Shown here: in pieces, positions 1 to 12,106 of the stretch | Numbering within the stretch: the first letter of the stretch is position 1 | Layout: each line of letters starts with the position of its first letter | Notes under the pieces: generated by a model | Told to the model about the DNA's origin: nothing | Databases searched by the model: none | What the model saw: the letters and a program-made list of their open reading frames with translations, nothing else | DNA from: Tetrahymena thermophila SB210 | Taxonomy: Eukaryota; Ciliophora; Oligohymenophorea; Hymenostomatida; Tetrahymenidae | Reading direction: 5' to 3' | Length of the DNA: 64,000 nt | Assembly (NCBI RefSeq): GCF_000189635.1 | Contig: NW_002476457.1 | Coordinates: 372,001-436,000, forward strand | Program-made: the position numbers and the translations under genes

Positions 1-64
1 GAAAACAAAAAGAAATTTAAAAAATAAAGCAAGCCACCCTTGTTCATACATACCCTCTTAAATT

Positions 65-1827
65 ATGGGTACTTTTCTTATCATGAATTTATTTTAGTAT
101 TTTTATTTATTTACCAAATAATTGTAGAATACTCAGACTACGATAGCCAAGTTGCCCTAAATAATGCTTCCTAATTCAATTAAAAGATAGAGGAATAGCA
201 TAAGAAACAATGTGAAATATAGCTTAATGCTTAGAAAAAAGAAGTAGAAGATAAAATAAGCAAAGTGTTATCTGAACTTGGAAATATGTCTAAAAACTCA
301 AAAGAAGCTTTAGGTTTATTTTAGCAACTTTCCCAATTATCTCCTTTGTTAACAGAAATTGGTGCTTAAGTAAAATGCGTTGGTGATGAATTATTTTATA
401 AACTATATATGCAATACAGAAATGTTTTTAAAGAGTTCTAAGAAAATGTCAATGAATGCAATGTTATTAGTTAGCAAAGTCTTTAAGGACACTCAGACCC
501 TTAAAAAATGAAGCAAATCAGGGAGAGTATTATAAAGATAGCTAATAAGCTTTCAAATATTAACAAAAACGTATATTAATAATCTCAGAGATATGTTATT
601 TGGGTAGATTTTAATGATAGCAAAGATAATAAGTAAACTTTAATTCATATCCAAAAATTATATGAAACTTCGTTAGTTGTTAAGTTTTATACAGATGTTA
701 ATAAATTTAAGTAAGATTACTCTAGCTATAAGGGATAGCCCATCTTCCTTATTTTAAGTGGATAAGTTGCAAATGATTATGCTTCTTCTGATGGTAGATT
801 ATTCAGTTGGATTAAAAATGAGTGGTTGCAGAAAAAAGAAGATAACAGAATCAGAGGTATTATTATCTACACAAGCGATTAAGGTGTAAAGTTCTTGAAA
901 AATAAGTTTGAATCAGATGAATCTAAATTAGTTAAAAGAGTCACAGCAAATACAAATGAAATGCTTGAAGTTTTAAGCGGATTAATAACTCCAAGTAAAT
1001 TCTGTCGTGTTATAGGAATAGAAGAGTTTTCAGCCCTCTTTCAAAATAATCTGAAAAACAAACTTACGAGAATGCACATAACTCCACCAACAAATCCTCT
1101 TTCTTATTATAGTCCATAAAATTTTGACTATTCAAAAATGTTTAATGAAGCATACAATACGATCAAAAAATATAAAATTAATTTCTAACCTGATGCTATG
1201 AAATTTGATGAGGTTTTAGATGAAATTAAAAAAATATATAGTAAATATCCAAACAATGAACAGAAAATTGCTTAATAAATGATTTATCTATACTCCTTAG
1301 AAAAGATTCCTTTTTATAAACTTATAAATACTACTTTAAATACTTTAAATGAAGCCCTTATACTTGTAATGATGCCTCTAATTGAGCTATTTTAAACAGC
1401 GATCTTTAAATTCGATGATAGTTCTTTTCCAGAATCAATTTAAAAAGGATAACCTAAAAAAATGTATAGAGGCTCTTCAATTCCTGATGAAAATTATGAT
1501 TAATTAATTAAACCTAACGAATTAATATGCTTACCTTCTTTCTCTTCATTTACAGAAGATATTGAAATTGCCAAGAGATTTTTAAAATTGAATAATTTTA
1601 GTGGCACTAAAGAGTGCATATTTGTGTATGAACATAAAATGGGTAGTGCTTAGTTTGATATTAGACCTAAATATGTAAGTCCAGAATCATTTTTTAAATA
1701 AGAGAAGGAATATATAACATATCCTTGTGTAGCATACAAAATATAATCTATCTAATAAAAAGAAACCTATCCTGGATCTATGGAGAAAGGAGAATTCTAT
1801 AATGAAATCACTCTTATCTTAAATTGA
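65..1827 (+). CDS. Receiver-like domain fused to an R-S-E ADP-ribosyltransferase domain
   Basis: Predicted 567-residue protein read with the ciliate code. The model starts with a 4-nt first exon (ATG plus G, 65-68), a 59-nt GT-AG intron (69-127), then one open exon to TGA at 1825-1827. Residues about 10-150 are charged and helical. A receiver-like alpha/beta domain follows from about 155, opening with IWVDFN (W160, D162). The C-terminus has the arginine-type ADP-ribosyltransferase signature: YRG (R449), FSSFT (S474-T477) and EKE (E527, E529), which is the R-S-ExE order of that clade. By family knowledge it would transfer ADP-ribose from NAD+ to protein; the target is unknown. No signal peptide or membrane span is visible, so it is probably cytosolic. 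A gene at 55679-57010 has the same domain order. The start is the weakest part of the model. Confidence 0.75.
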
Positions 1828-2855
1828 CATTAACAACATTAACTAAAAAATTATCTTTAAGTTAAAAAGCATTAGTATATATAAATTATGCATATATTTA
1901 AAGTTTATATAAACTTTCTATTTCATTTCTTTTTTTATTGATAAACTCAAACAATTTAAGCTTAATTAATTAATTAATTAATTAATATTTTTTTCATAAA
2001 TTCATTTCCTCCCTCATATTCAAAAATTAGGCTTTCTTCAAACTTCTTTGAAAAGTATTTAAAGCCTTTTAAGGATTTTTTTGTTTAAAATTTGAAACAA
2101 AAAAGAAAAATCTATCTGAATTACATAATATATTTTTAAATTTTTTTTGCATTATAAATACTTAAATGACTTGATTGTATTTTATTTTATTTTACCAATT
2201 ATTTTTTTTGAACAATTTTTCGTCATTCATAGATTTGAAAATTATTTAAAATTTACATAAAATTTAACCAATAAGTAAGTATGGTTAAGCAAGATAAATG
2301 TAGAGATAATAAGAATATTAAAAATTTAACTCTAAAAATAGATTCAACTTTAAAAAAAATATTTGGAATTGTTAAATAAAGATGAGTTAAATATTTATTT
2401 ATTTATTATGAAATTTTTTTATTTTTTTGCAATTTATTTTATTACTTGTTTCTTTGTTTAAACAATTTAATTCATTTTTTAGATGGATATAAAAAAATAT
2501 CAAATATTTGGCTAATAATAAAATAATTGTTTATTTAAAAAGGGAATTGCTTAAATTAAATTTTTATGAATTGTTTAAATTTAAAACTTACTTTACAAAT
2601 AAATTTGAAATTGTAAAATATTCAAAAAAACTTAATTTTAATTAATAGAGAATTGTTTAATATTTTAATTAAAATATCGTTTATAAATTTCACAATGATT
2701 AAAGCATCAAAAGTATTTTAAAATATATAATTAAATACATATTTATAAGGCGAATATTAAATTACAAAAGTTATATTTATTTTATTTTATCATTCAAAAT
2801 ATGTTTTAAATTTATTTAAAAACTAGTCATAACATCCAACTAATTAACTCACTGC
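1828..2855. other. Convergent intergenic region
   Basis: A very AT-rich spacer between the 3' ends of two convergent genes. It holds runs of A and T and a TTAA-type simple repeat near 1962-1986. I see no open frame with coding character and no structured RNA. Confidence 0.6.
1962..1986. repeat. (TTAA)n simple repeat
   Basis: About six tandem copies of a 4-base TTAA/AATT unit, just past the 3' end of the first gene. Such tracts are common in ciliate intergenic DNA. Confidence 0.8.
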
Positions 2856-5800
2856 TCAAGCAAATCTATTTTGATGAGGAACCATGTTTGTATTATCATA
2901 ATAATTATATCCAGGCTACTACTATGGCTATGCTCCAAACATGTTATTTTAAAAAGGTACTTAGTTTGGATATTGATATCCTGTGAGAGCATTGATTTAT
3001 TACTATTACTACTAATAAGCTTAATGAGGAGAATAATTTTAATTTACTTGTGAATATGGAGGAATAGCTCCAACTACATTAACTGTTTATTATATTAAAC
3101 TTATTAAAAAAAATAAATTTTAAATAATTTACATGGCTGAGTATTTACTCCTCCTAACATTGGATTAGCTACTTGAGGTAAATGATCATGCTAAGGTTAT
3201 TGATATTAATTTACAGCTCCATATTAATTTCCTTGAGGAATTCCTAACAATTAGGTAGGTATAAATCCTGTATTTTAGGAATACATTTAAGGATTTTGTT
3301 AAACATATCCAGAAGTGTTGTTGCTATTTTAAGCTGGCTAATAAAATTGCGATTAAGGGAAGACAGATTTTAAATACTATTTATTTTCTGGATTTTCATA
3401 AATCATCTATTATTTTAACTATTATGCTTTTCCAGCATCCCTTTCTAATTTTAATAAAAGATACATTTAAAAAAAATCAATTTTATTTTTTATTTACATT
3501 TCAATTCTTAAAAGAAGGATTTAATTGCTTTTTCTTTTGTTATAGGATTGCAGCGATCGTAATCGTTTGCGAAATTATATTGCTATTTCTAATAATCTCC
3601 AGTGCGTTAAGTATCATCCAGTTCTTCTATTTTAAATATCATCTTGTTTAATTTCGAAGATGGAATTATAAAATTTAAAGCGCTTATTCCAATCGCTACT
3701 AGTTGTAAAATGAGTGACTGTTGATCATTAATTTCTAGTTTTCTCATCCATACTAAATTACCTATTGCTATACTCAGCGGAAAGTATTCAGCAAATTCTA
3801 ATTTTTTATATAAAAAAAAATTTATTTTAATTAAATTTCATACTAAATTAATTAATTACCAATCATATCCTTATTTAAATCGCTTCCTAGTGAATTTGGT
3901 CTTGCACAACGATTGATTAAAACATACTATAAAAATAGAATAATTTTCAATTTATGAAATAAACAAATTTATTCTAACCTTATCTGTTAAGTAACTAAAA
4001 AATAATGTGATCATTCCCAACATAGGTAAATAAGGTGATAAAGGAGTATAAAAACCTATAATTAATAAGGTTTTTATAGCTGCAGCATATTTAATATACA
4101 TCTCTACAGGACCGCCCTCAAATTGCTAGTGAGCTTCCCCTTGACTATAGTATCCATTTTTATCATTTCTAATCTATCTTCTCTTGCAAAGACGCAAGAA
4201 GTAATATGGATTAAATATATTTAAGAGTGGAGGCACAACACAATTTGATAAAGCAATAAGAGTAAAATCGTTTGTAATACCACCTTTATATAAAAAAAAA
4301 TATTTAATAGGATAAGCTAATTATTTATTATTAATTTATTACTGCTTCCCCAAAATGAGTCAACATCTATGGTGAAGTTAACAACTAAAGTAATCAAAGC
4401 TGAATTACAAAATTGACCCTATTTAGACATTTATAATTTTTAAAAAGTGAATTTGATAGCAAAAGTAGCTTACAATAATTAGCTTTTCTGAAACACTGAT
4501 ATTTGTATCTGTTACTGTAGGTTATAGTTCAATGCTATTTATTATAATTAATTAATTTTAATTAATATTTGTTTAAATTTAACAAATATATTACAAAGAC
4601 AATAACTTTAAGATGATAACCAACATTGAGTTAATGATAACAATTGCTAAAGATGAAAATAGTGAGAGTAAAATGAGCTGAGCTTTAACGAAAGTATCAT
4701 TAGTATTTCTTTTATTGTCTTAGTTGACATTATACTAAATAAATTTGTTTAATTTTATAAAATTAATTGAAATATCGATTAATTTTTTTCTTAAAATAAA
4801 TAAATTTACTTGCCATTTATTTATCAAGTATATCAATACAAAGCAGAAACATAGAATTATTAAAGTACAAATCCACGTGAAAAGTCTTCTGCTGAACTAT
4901 TAAAAGCTTGAAGCACTGCAATTCTCCCAGTTTATATCAGTTGGTTCAGGTGCTCTATGAACATTGATTATATATGTTTTACCTTCACGAGAAACATTAA
5001 AAATTTCATAAATTTCACTTCCAAAGCACACTTTAACTCTAAGCCAAAATCTTTGTAAAAAAGAAATATGTTGACTTTCAGTAACATAATCCATCACTAA
5101 TTTTATAAAAAAACAATATTTAAATAAAATTATAATTGTTATGAATTTAAAATCCTTGTTAAAAAATTCTTTAAAAAAGCACTTAATATACTGTAAATGA
5201 TTGCTAATGATCCCTTGTTTTTTAGGTCCTTTTTTGAGGACCATTAAAAAAATAATTTTATTTATGTGTGTTCAATTTAGGGGAGTAGTGGGTGAAAATA
5301 TAAGGATATTTACAATAATAGAAATTTAAATTCATCTTGATAAAAAGATTGAAATTATTGATGAAAATTAAACTTAAGTAAATTTGCAATTCTTTCAGTT
5401 AAATTTTTAATTAAAAGAAATAATTGCCTTTTCTGTTATTGAAAGTGATAAAAGCGTGTGGAGTAGTTTTATTGTAATTTCCATCAAAAACTTCTTTTTC
5501 TAAAGCAGAAATTTAATCTTCAATTTCTCTCCTTTTAGCCTTTAGCTCCTCAGTAGCTGGTTATTCTTATTTTTATTAAAATTAATAAATACTAAAGAAA
5601 AAGTAAATTTGATAATTAGATTTTACTTGGGGGATATTTTTTATTAATTTTATAATAATATTCATTTTTTCTTATTTATAGATTAATTTTGTTTTTCTCG
5701 CTACTCTTTTGTAAATAATCTTTAACATCATAAGCTATGCTGACTTTTTCAATTACAAACTGACCTATAGAATCTTTAGTTTGCTAAGACTAGTTATCCC

Positions 5801-7055
5801 ACCAATCATTTAAAAGTTTTCTAATGTCAGGCTCTTGGAAATTTGGAGGTAACCCAGATAATTAAACAGTGAAATCACTAGGACTGATTAAATCAAAGTC
5901 TAAGTAATCTTCAACTGCTCTCATTTATCTTCTGTACAAATGTAATGCTATCACAAGCACTACTACTGAAACCAAGTTAACCCAGTTTTAATGTCTAACT
6001 GCATCCTTATCGTCCATCTATTTTTTTAATTCAAAAAGAAATAAATGAATGAATGAAAACTAAAATTTATTGAGCTTCTTAACAATAAATCTTAAAAATT
6101 AAATTCGAGAAAATCTTATTTTCCAATTTCTAACTTCTACAACTTATAAGATAAAAAATATTGTTTTTGTTTTCTTAATTATTTGTCAATCTATTTTTCT
6201 ACGTTTATTATTTTTTAATTCAAATTTCCTTATTAAGCAATCCTCATAAAAACTTGATTATTCGCTTAAACAAATTTTTATGATCATTTGTAGAAAGAAA
6301 GCAGTAGAAATCAATAAATCAATTAAACAATTAATCATTTTTCATGAATATGAAGATGAAAAAACTATTTATTTAACTCAAATTAATTTTAATAAAAAAA
6401 TAATTCTATCAAATTTATACCCTGTTAACTAAAGAATATTCATTGAACAAATTTTTAAAGCATGCTCCTGGTGGGAGAGTAAAACCTTTTATAGGAACAA
6501 AGCAGTAACTACCTAAGTGATTAAGAATCATTCCATAAATAGTGTAGATCAAAGCAGTTATAGTTAGAAATATTAAAGAAGCTTTTATAAAGCCAAAATA
6601 AAGAGGTATACCAGGCCCTAAAAATGATAGCTCTTCATTATCACAAAACATACTTATCTCTTGGTTATCAACTGGATAACCACAGCATTAACAAAATTCT
6701 TTACAATCTTAAACAGGCTTAGCTACTTTTTTAGCTTTCTTTTTACAAAATGTAAAAACAAATAAATACAATGTATTCAATCTAAAGTAAAAGTGATAAG
6801 TAAATAATTACTCCATGCTTTTCTGCTAGACTAATATCTACAGGAACCTTATCTAAAAATTTAACTTCTGAGTCAATTTAGCTGACATTATTTCTCTAAG
6901 TATTTGCCATCATGTTATTGCTATCTAATTTTTTTTCATCATTTAAAGTATTTTGCAACTCAATATTAAGATCATTTCTATTTATTATTAATTTTAGTTG
7001 TTGAAAAAGCATTAATGATTCCGAAAACAACTTACCCTTAAATTGGGTTTGCCAT
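2856..7055 (-). CDS. OSCA/CSC1/TMEM63-family membrane channel with Gln-rich tail
   Basis: Spliced minus-strand gene, ATG at 7055, TGA at 2856. The order fits the osmosensitive CSC1/OSCA/TMEM63 cation-channel family: an early membrane segment after FGPG-like FLGPGIPLYFGF (6550-6625), a second span, a cytoplasmic domain opening SPSDFTVQLSGLP, the typical HRAPEPTDINWEN stretch before the main channel region (about 4920-4970), then many hydrophobic helices, a loop NPYYFLRL, and DYDRCNPIT near the end of the conserved part. A tail rich in Gln, Pro, Tyr and Asn follows (2856-3410). I count about a dozen introns; well-placed ones are 6978-7035, 6018-6420 and 5097-5427, the last with a likely GC donor. 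By family it should be a plasma-membrane or contractile-vacuole channel gated by membrane tension; that location is inference. Some exon joins, notably near 6750-6810 and 3420-3530, are approximate. Confidence 0.75.
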
Positions 7056-7892
7056 TTATGTCTTTTCTATTTTTTTATTAACTTTTAATTGTTTGTTTGT
7101 TTGCTTGATTGATTGATTTTTACCTTTCTAAACTTTTAATTTATGATAATAAAACAAATTTAATAAATAATATTTAAACTAGTAAGAGTTAGTTATTTAT
7201 TCCTAACCAAAATTTTGATTTCATATTAGACGAGTTTAGTCAAGTAATATTCGTTCGTTCTACTTTGAGAGTCAATTTTTATAATATAAAGTTATAATTA
7301 CTCATTTTCTTATTGTATTTACAAATATTCAAAGCAAATAAGCAAACAAATAAACAAATAAAATACTGAAAAATAATATAAATATTAAATTACTGTAGAG
7401 CTTTAAGCAGTTAGTTAAAAAGGATAATTCTTTTATTTAAATATCTTGCTAATATTAAATCTAATCCATGCATTAATTGTGGTTAAAATTTAATTTTCTG
7501 TTAAAAATTTAGAACTAAAATAACTTTGTCTACGAAAACTTTAAAATATTAATAATTTTTATAAATGAGTTAGGTTCTATAACTCTTTAACAATAGTGAT
7601 TGAAATTTAATGTCTATCACAGTAAATTTTATAATTTTTAGTTTTTAAATAATATACCAAAACAGAAATATTTATTTAATAATTAATACCTATTTTTAGA
7701 TATATTTCTAAGGTAAAATTTTTTGAAATTAAAAAATAATAAATTGTTATTAAGATTTTTAAAAAGATTTTTAATACCATTTAAACAAAAGAGATAGTTA
7801 AAAAGGAGCAAAAGGTAATATAAGAGCAAAATGAATATGCGGCAAGATATAATATTTAAAATTTTCTCGTTATTGGTTTTATAAAGCAAATA
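7056..7892. other. Intergenic spacer upstream of the OSCA-type gene
   Basis: AT-rich DNA between two minus-strand genes. It contains the 5' flank of the OSCA-type gene, with ladders of 4-base units (TTTG then TTGA) at 7089-7120 and an A/C-rich ladder at 7335-7363. A short open frame at 7683-7889 is low-complexity and overlaps nothing recognisable, so I do not call it a gene. Confidence 0.5.
7089..7120. repeat. TTTG/TTGA tetranucleotide ladder
   Basis: Three TTTG-type units, a TTGC, then three TTGA-type units. It lies about 35-65 bp upstream of the OSCA-type start codon and reads as TCAA/CAAA on that gene's sense strand, so it may fall in its 5' leader. Confidence 0.7.
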
Positions 7893-10800
7893 TCATAGAA
7901 AATTAAACATTTTTTTTAGATCTAATTTAGAAACAGATAAATTTGCTTAAGAAGTTAAAGGTTCTTTTGATTTTTCTAGATGCTTTTTGTAAATTGTGAA
8001 TTCATGTTTATGGGATTTATTCTGCATATAAAGAGTGGTAGTTAAATAAAGAAGTACAGCAATAAGAATATATGGGAGAGAAATTAATGCTATGAATTAG
8101 TTAATGAACTTTATGTCATATAAATAGCTTAGCCCTTAATAAAACAAACTTTCTTATATTTTAATGTCAGAATTCTACTAATCACTGTTTCCAATAATAA
8201 AATTTTGAATGATTGAAACAGATACAGATGTAAAGATGACTTGATTTATCATTTATTTAAATTCTCTGTTTGTTAAAAAGCTTAAGCAACCTGAAGGATC
8301 TATATATTTATTTACCTGATAAAGAGATATCATAAGAAAGAAGTTTAATATACAACCTAGAGGAAGAAGTAGAGGATAAGTGAAAATACAATTCAAAATA
8401 GAGCTGTTCATCATAGATATGAATAGTAAATGGCTAAGATAATATGCAGATTTAATAATTAAAGGTGAATTTTTCTTCTGGCTTGGATCATTTAAAGATA
8501 AAAGTTTGAATTATTTGTTATTGTAAAAGCTAATCTTTTATTAATCTTCCGAAGAAGTATTGATTTTTGAAGGAGAATAATGAGTTTCAGGAGTTACTTA
8601 AGAATTTTTTATTTTATTTTTTTCTACTTCGTCTTTTGAAGCATTGCTCACCTCTTTAGCTTCTTTATCTTCCTGTTAGGTCTGTTTTTTTTATTCTTCG
8701 TTTATGTTAGTATTTGCAGTATCAAAAATTTTATTGCTAGCTTACAATCTTTATTTTAAGTTAGAAAACTTTTCTTAGTTTGTTAATGTTAAGCACTTGA
8801 CTATTAAATATAAAAAGAATAACACTGATAGTGCTATAACAAACCCAATTTGAGATAAAATCTAATTTGCAACTGGAGTTTGTTATTATATTCTATTGAG
8901 AAAACTAAAATTTATGCTGCTATTAAACACTGAAATATATCTGTACTAGAATAAAAAATATATCAAAAATGTATTAAAGTACATAACCTGCATCATAAAC
9001 TTTTCAGCATTAGAAAATGTTATTTTGGTAACATAGACATATGTTTATTTAATTATCAAATGATTTATTTCAACCAAAATCACAAGTAGAACTCCAATAA
9101 TTATATGAGCTAAAAGGCTGCATTCAGATATATAATTAAAATCTTAGAGTTAGTCAATTAGTCTTTGATCATATAACAGGAAGAAAAGAGCTCCTAAATC
9201 AAAAGCAACTAGAAAAATTTCAACTAAAAGTATAAATGCCAAGGTTTCATACGGATAATGACCCTCAAAATGGTCATTTTCTTCTATTATTTTATCATAA
9301 ACTTTATACTTTTTAAACAAGTAACTGATTCTATTTTTACAAAAAGTATTCCATTTTATTGAGTTGAAAATCAACTTTGTAGCTTATTTTTCAACAAATA
9401 AGGAGGAATAGACAAATTCTCCTTTAAAAAATACTTGAATTGTCAATAAAGTTAAGAGTATTAATCCAATATAAGAAGTAAAAATACTTTGAGAAGTTAG
9501 AAATTCAGAGTTATCTTTGTAATTATTACTTGAATATGTAAATGGCCACTTAATTTAATAAGCTATATCTACACTAGCAAAGCTGTAAAAAAAAAATAGA
9601 GTTCCAATTAAAGTAGTATTTGAAAAAAGACGAAAATATTTTAAAATAGCTGAATAAAAATGTATCAATGTCTTATCAAGAGTTTCTAGTTCGATTAAAT
9701 TCAAACAAATAAAATCAACAATCAAATTATAGAAAAAATAGAAAATCCTCTAATTTTTCTTTCTTTCATTGTGCTGCTTGCTTAAAAATTAATGAAATCT
9801 CTCCACTTTTTAAAGAGAAACTGATGAAAGACGCTTGATATAATTATCTTTTTCATAGGCTTTCTTCAAACTAGCAAATTATATTGAACCAGAATCTCTC
9901 TTTCCCTTTTTTTATTGTTTATTTATTTAAACCTAATTAGCATGTTACTGGCCGAAAAAACTACTGTTAGCACCTAACGCAAAATCTTATCTTTTTCTTA
10001 ACAAGAGAGATGCTTGAATCTATCTATCAAGAGGATTGAAATTTAAAGAACCTCTATCAGCGATATCAGTGAGTGACTTTGAATTCTGCTTTTTAAGCCT
10101 TTATATTTTATTTCTTTTTTTTAATATTGATTTTAGCAAACCTTCTTCTTCCTAATACTTCTACTTAGCTTAATTAAATGCTGTTTATTAAATTAATTAG
10201 AATTCCTACAAGAAATCAGCATCAGTTTCTATAACATCAAAGAAATGATAATTGTCTTCTTCAGCAAACATTATTTTTTTTTCTTTTCTTAATTAGTCTT
10301 TTGGAGATCCATCTTCATTATCAATTTCAGGATTTTATAGCCTGAAACCTATTGAAGGTTTCTTTGTTGAACTTCTAATTTTTATCTGCTCAGAAATCTA
10401 CTAATTGGAATATTCATGTATCGAAGAGTCTTAACCAAAAGTGCTAAATTGGTTGGCTTGATCACTATTTCCATTTTTAAATTTACTAGAGTTTAATTTG
10501 TGTTCTATGTCCGAATCCTTTTTAAACTCACCAAGAATTTTTAGAGCAGAATTTTACTTAGTACTATCTTAGCTATTATCTCTTCTTTGCCTTCGTTTTA
10601 TGGATATTTCACTATTAACAGCATTCTAATTTCCTTAAGGCGTATTAATAGATTTTACAGATTACCTCTCTTCATAAGAAGGCTATCTCTAAGACAAGAC
10701 TTAACTACTTTGATCTTCGTCTTAAATTTTACTATTAATCCCATTCATTTAATTAAATAATTGTTGCTTTTTATTTTTATACTATTAATTCCTTGCATTA

Positions 10801-10982
10801 AATTCATTTGTAAAATTAATGTCATTTGGAGTTTAGCCATAATTTTATTTTAAATTATAGTCATCTATACCTAGCTCTTTGCTTTACAACTTTGATATCA
10901 TCATATAGGAAGAGCTAGCGCTTTAATTCTAAGATGGGTTTTATTATAAGCTCTTGTTGTTATTGGTGTACCCACTAATCAT
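7893..10982 (-). CDS. Large multi-pass membrane protein, unknown family
   Basis: One uninterrupted exon of 1,030 codons including TGA (7893-7895), giving 1,029 residues from the ATG at 10982. An in-frame stretch continues a little upstream, so the true start could be slightly earlier. Roughly the first 400 residues are polar and low-complexity, rich in Ser, Asn, Gln and Lys, and likely cytoplasmic. From about residue 410 there are some 8-10 hydrophobic segments, for example around 9150-9240 (ETLAFILLVEIFLVAF) and 8020-8110 (FIALISLPYILIAVLLY). A charged loop rich in Glu, Lys and Thr (about 8480-8760) separates the two membrane blocks. The protein ends in a short Lys-rich tail. I do not recognise a family or catalytic motif. 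The uninterrupted frame contrasts with the intron-rich neighbour. It shares its upstream region with the divergent LVIVD gene. Confidence 0.8.
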
Positions 10983-12106
10983 TGAATATGAACTCCCTTT
11001 TATATAATATTACAAACTTTTCCACAATAATACTAATTAATTTAATATTTAGAAATCTAATAAAACAATCAGTCTTAATTAACTCATATAAATTAATTAA
11101 CATACAATATTTACAGCCTAATCTAATTATTAATTACATGTTAAATTAATTAAAATGTAAAAAAAAAACAACTTGTCAACCAGTTTTAACCATAAAATTA
11201 ATTCGATATTTGATTTGAGGATGATAAATTTTAAAATAAAGAATATGATATTTATTGAACTCTAAAATTAATCATTATGAGCACAATAAATATGTGTGTT
11301 ATATTTTTAGTAAATTCTTTTGAATTTATTTGGATAGGATATTCTATATGAACAAATTATTATAATTAAATAAATCTTCTATTAATAATTAGTTATACAT
11401 TTTTTCAAAAATTGATTTTTATTTTTTGTTATTTTTAATAAAAAGATTTATACTGGATAATAAGACTTTAATAAAATAGTTTCTCTTTTTTTAGACTTTA
11501 TTAAAAATAATAATTTAATTAGTTTTTAAATCTTAAATAAAAAGTCTTCAAACTTTAAGAAATAAAATAATTATTTTAATTAAGTTTTTTCAATTTTTAT
11601 TAATCAATTTTAATTTTTTGTTATTTTTATAGAAAGATTTACTTATATTGATTAAGGTTTTATTATTATCATCATTTCAAGAATTTATTTAAAATATTAT
11701 TTAAATATAAATTTGAAGAAATCATTTAAATTAAAATTTTATCAAGCTAAAAGAAATAAAATCTAACAAAAATATTTATTTTATTTAATTTTGTTATTCT
11801 AAATGAGTAAAAATGTTTAACTGTAATGATAATCAAAATTAAAATAAAATATGTTTGTGAAAATATTGAGTACTTGATATTGTGATAGATATATAAAAAA
11901 AAAGATAGATCTCTAACTATTATTAAAAGGAAAGGAGGTTCTAATGAATAAAAAGTGATATATTACAGATTAAAATAATTCTTTGTTATGGGATATTTAA
12001 TAAAACATAATATTAATATTACTTTACTAAAATTTACTAGTACTGTGGTATTTTCTCTAATTAGCCCACTAAAGAGAAGTATTAATAAATAAAAGCAAAC
12101 ATAATT
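10983..12106. other. Divergent intergenic region
   Basis: About 1.1 kb between two divergent start codons, so it should hold both promoters. It is nearly pure A/T with poly-A and poly-T runs. No convincing open frame, RNA gene or recognisable regulatory motif is visible. Confidence 0.5.

Noticed and set aside
1-64. Extension of the first gene to the left edge
   Set aside because: The frame is open but its composition is like spacer, and the splice model explains the start without it.
97-127. A 31-nt intron at the start of the first gene
   Set aside because: It would be shorter than any other intron found here; the 59-nt intron from 69 to 127 gives a clean ATG-G junction in the right phase.
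4900-5244. A standalone 114-residue minus-strand protein
   Set aside because: It is one exon of the OSCA-type gene plus part of the intron before it; the apparent stop is a TAA read as Gln.
7683-7889. A 68-codon minus-strand gene in the spacer
   Set aside because: It consists almost only of Asn, Leu, Ile, Phe and Tyr, as expected from translated AT-rich DNA.
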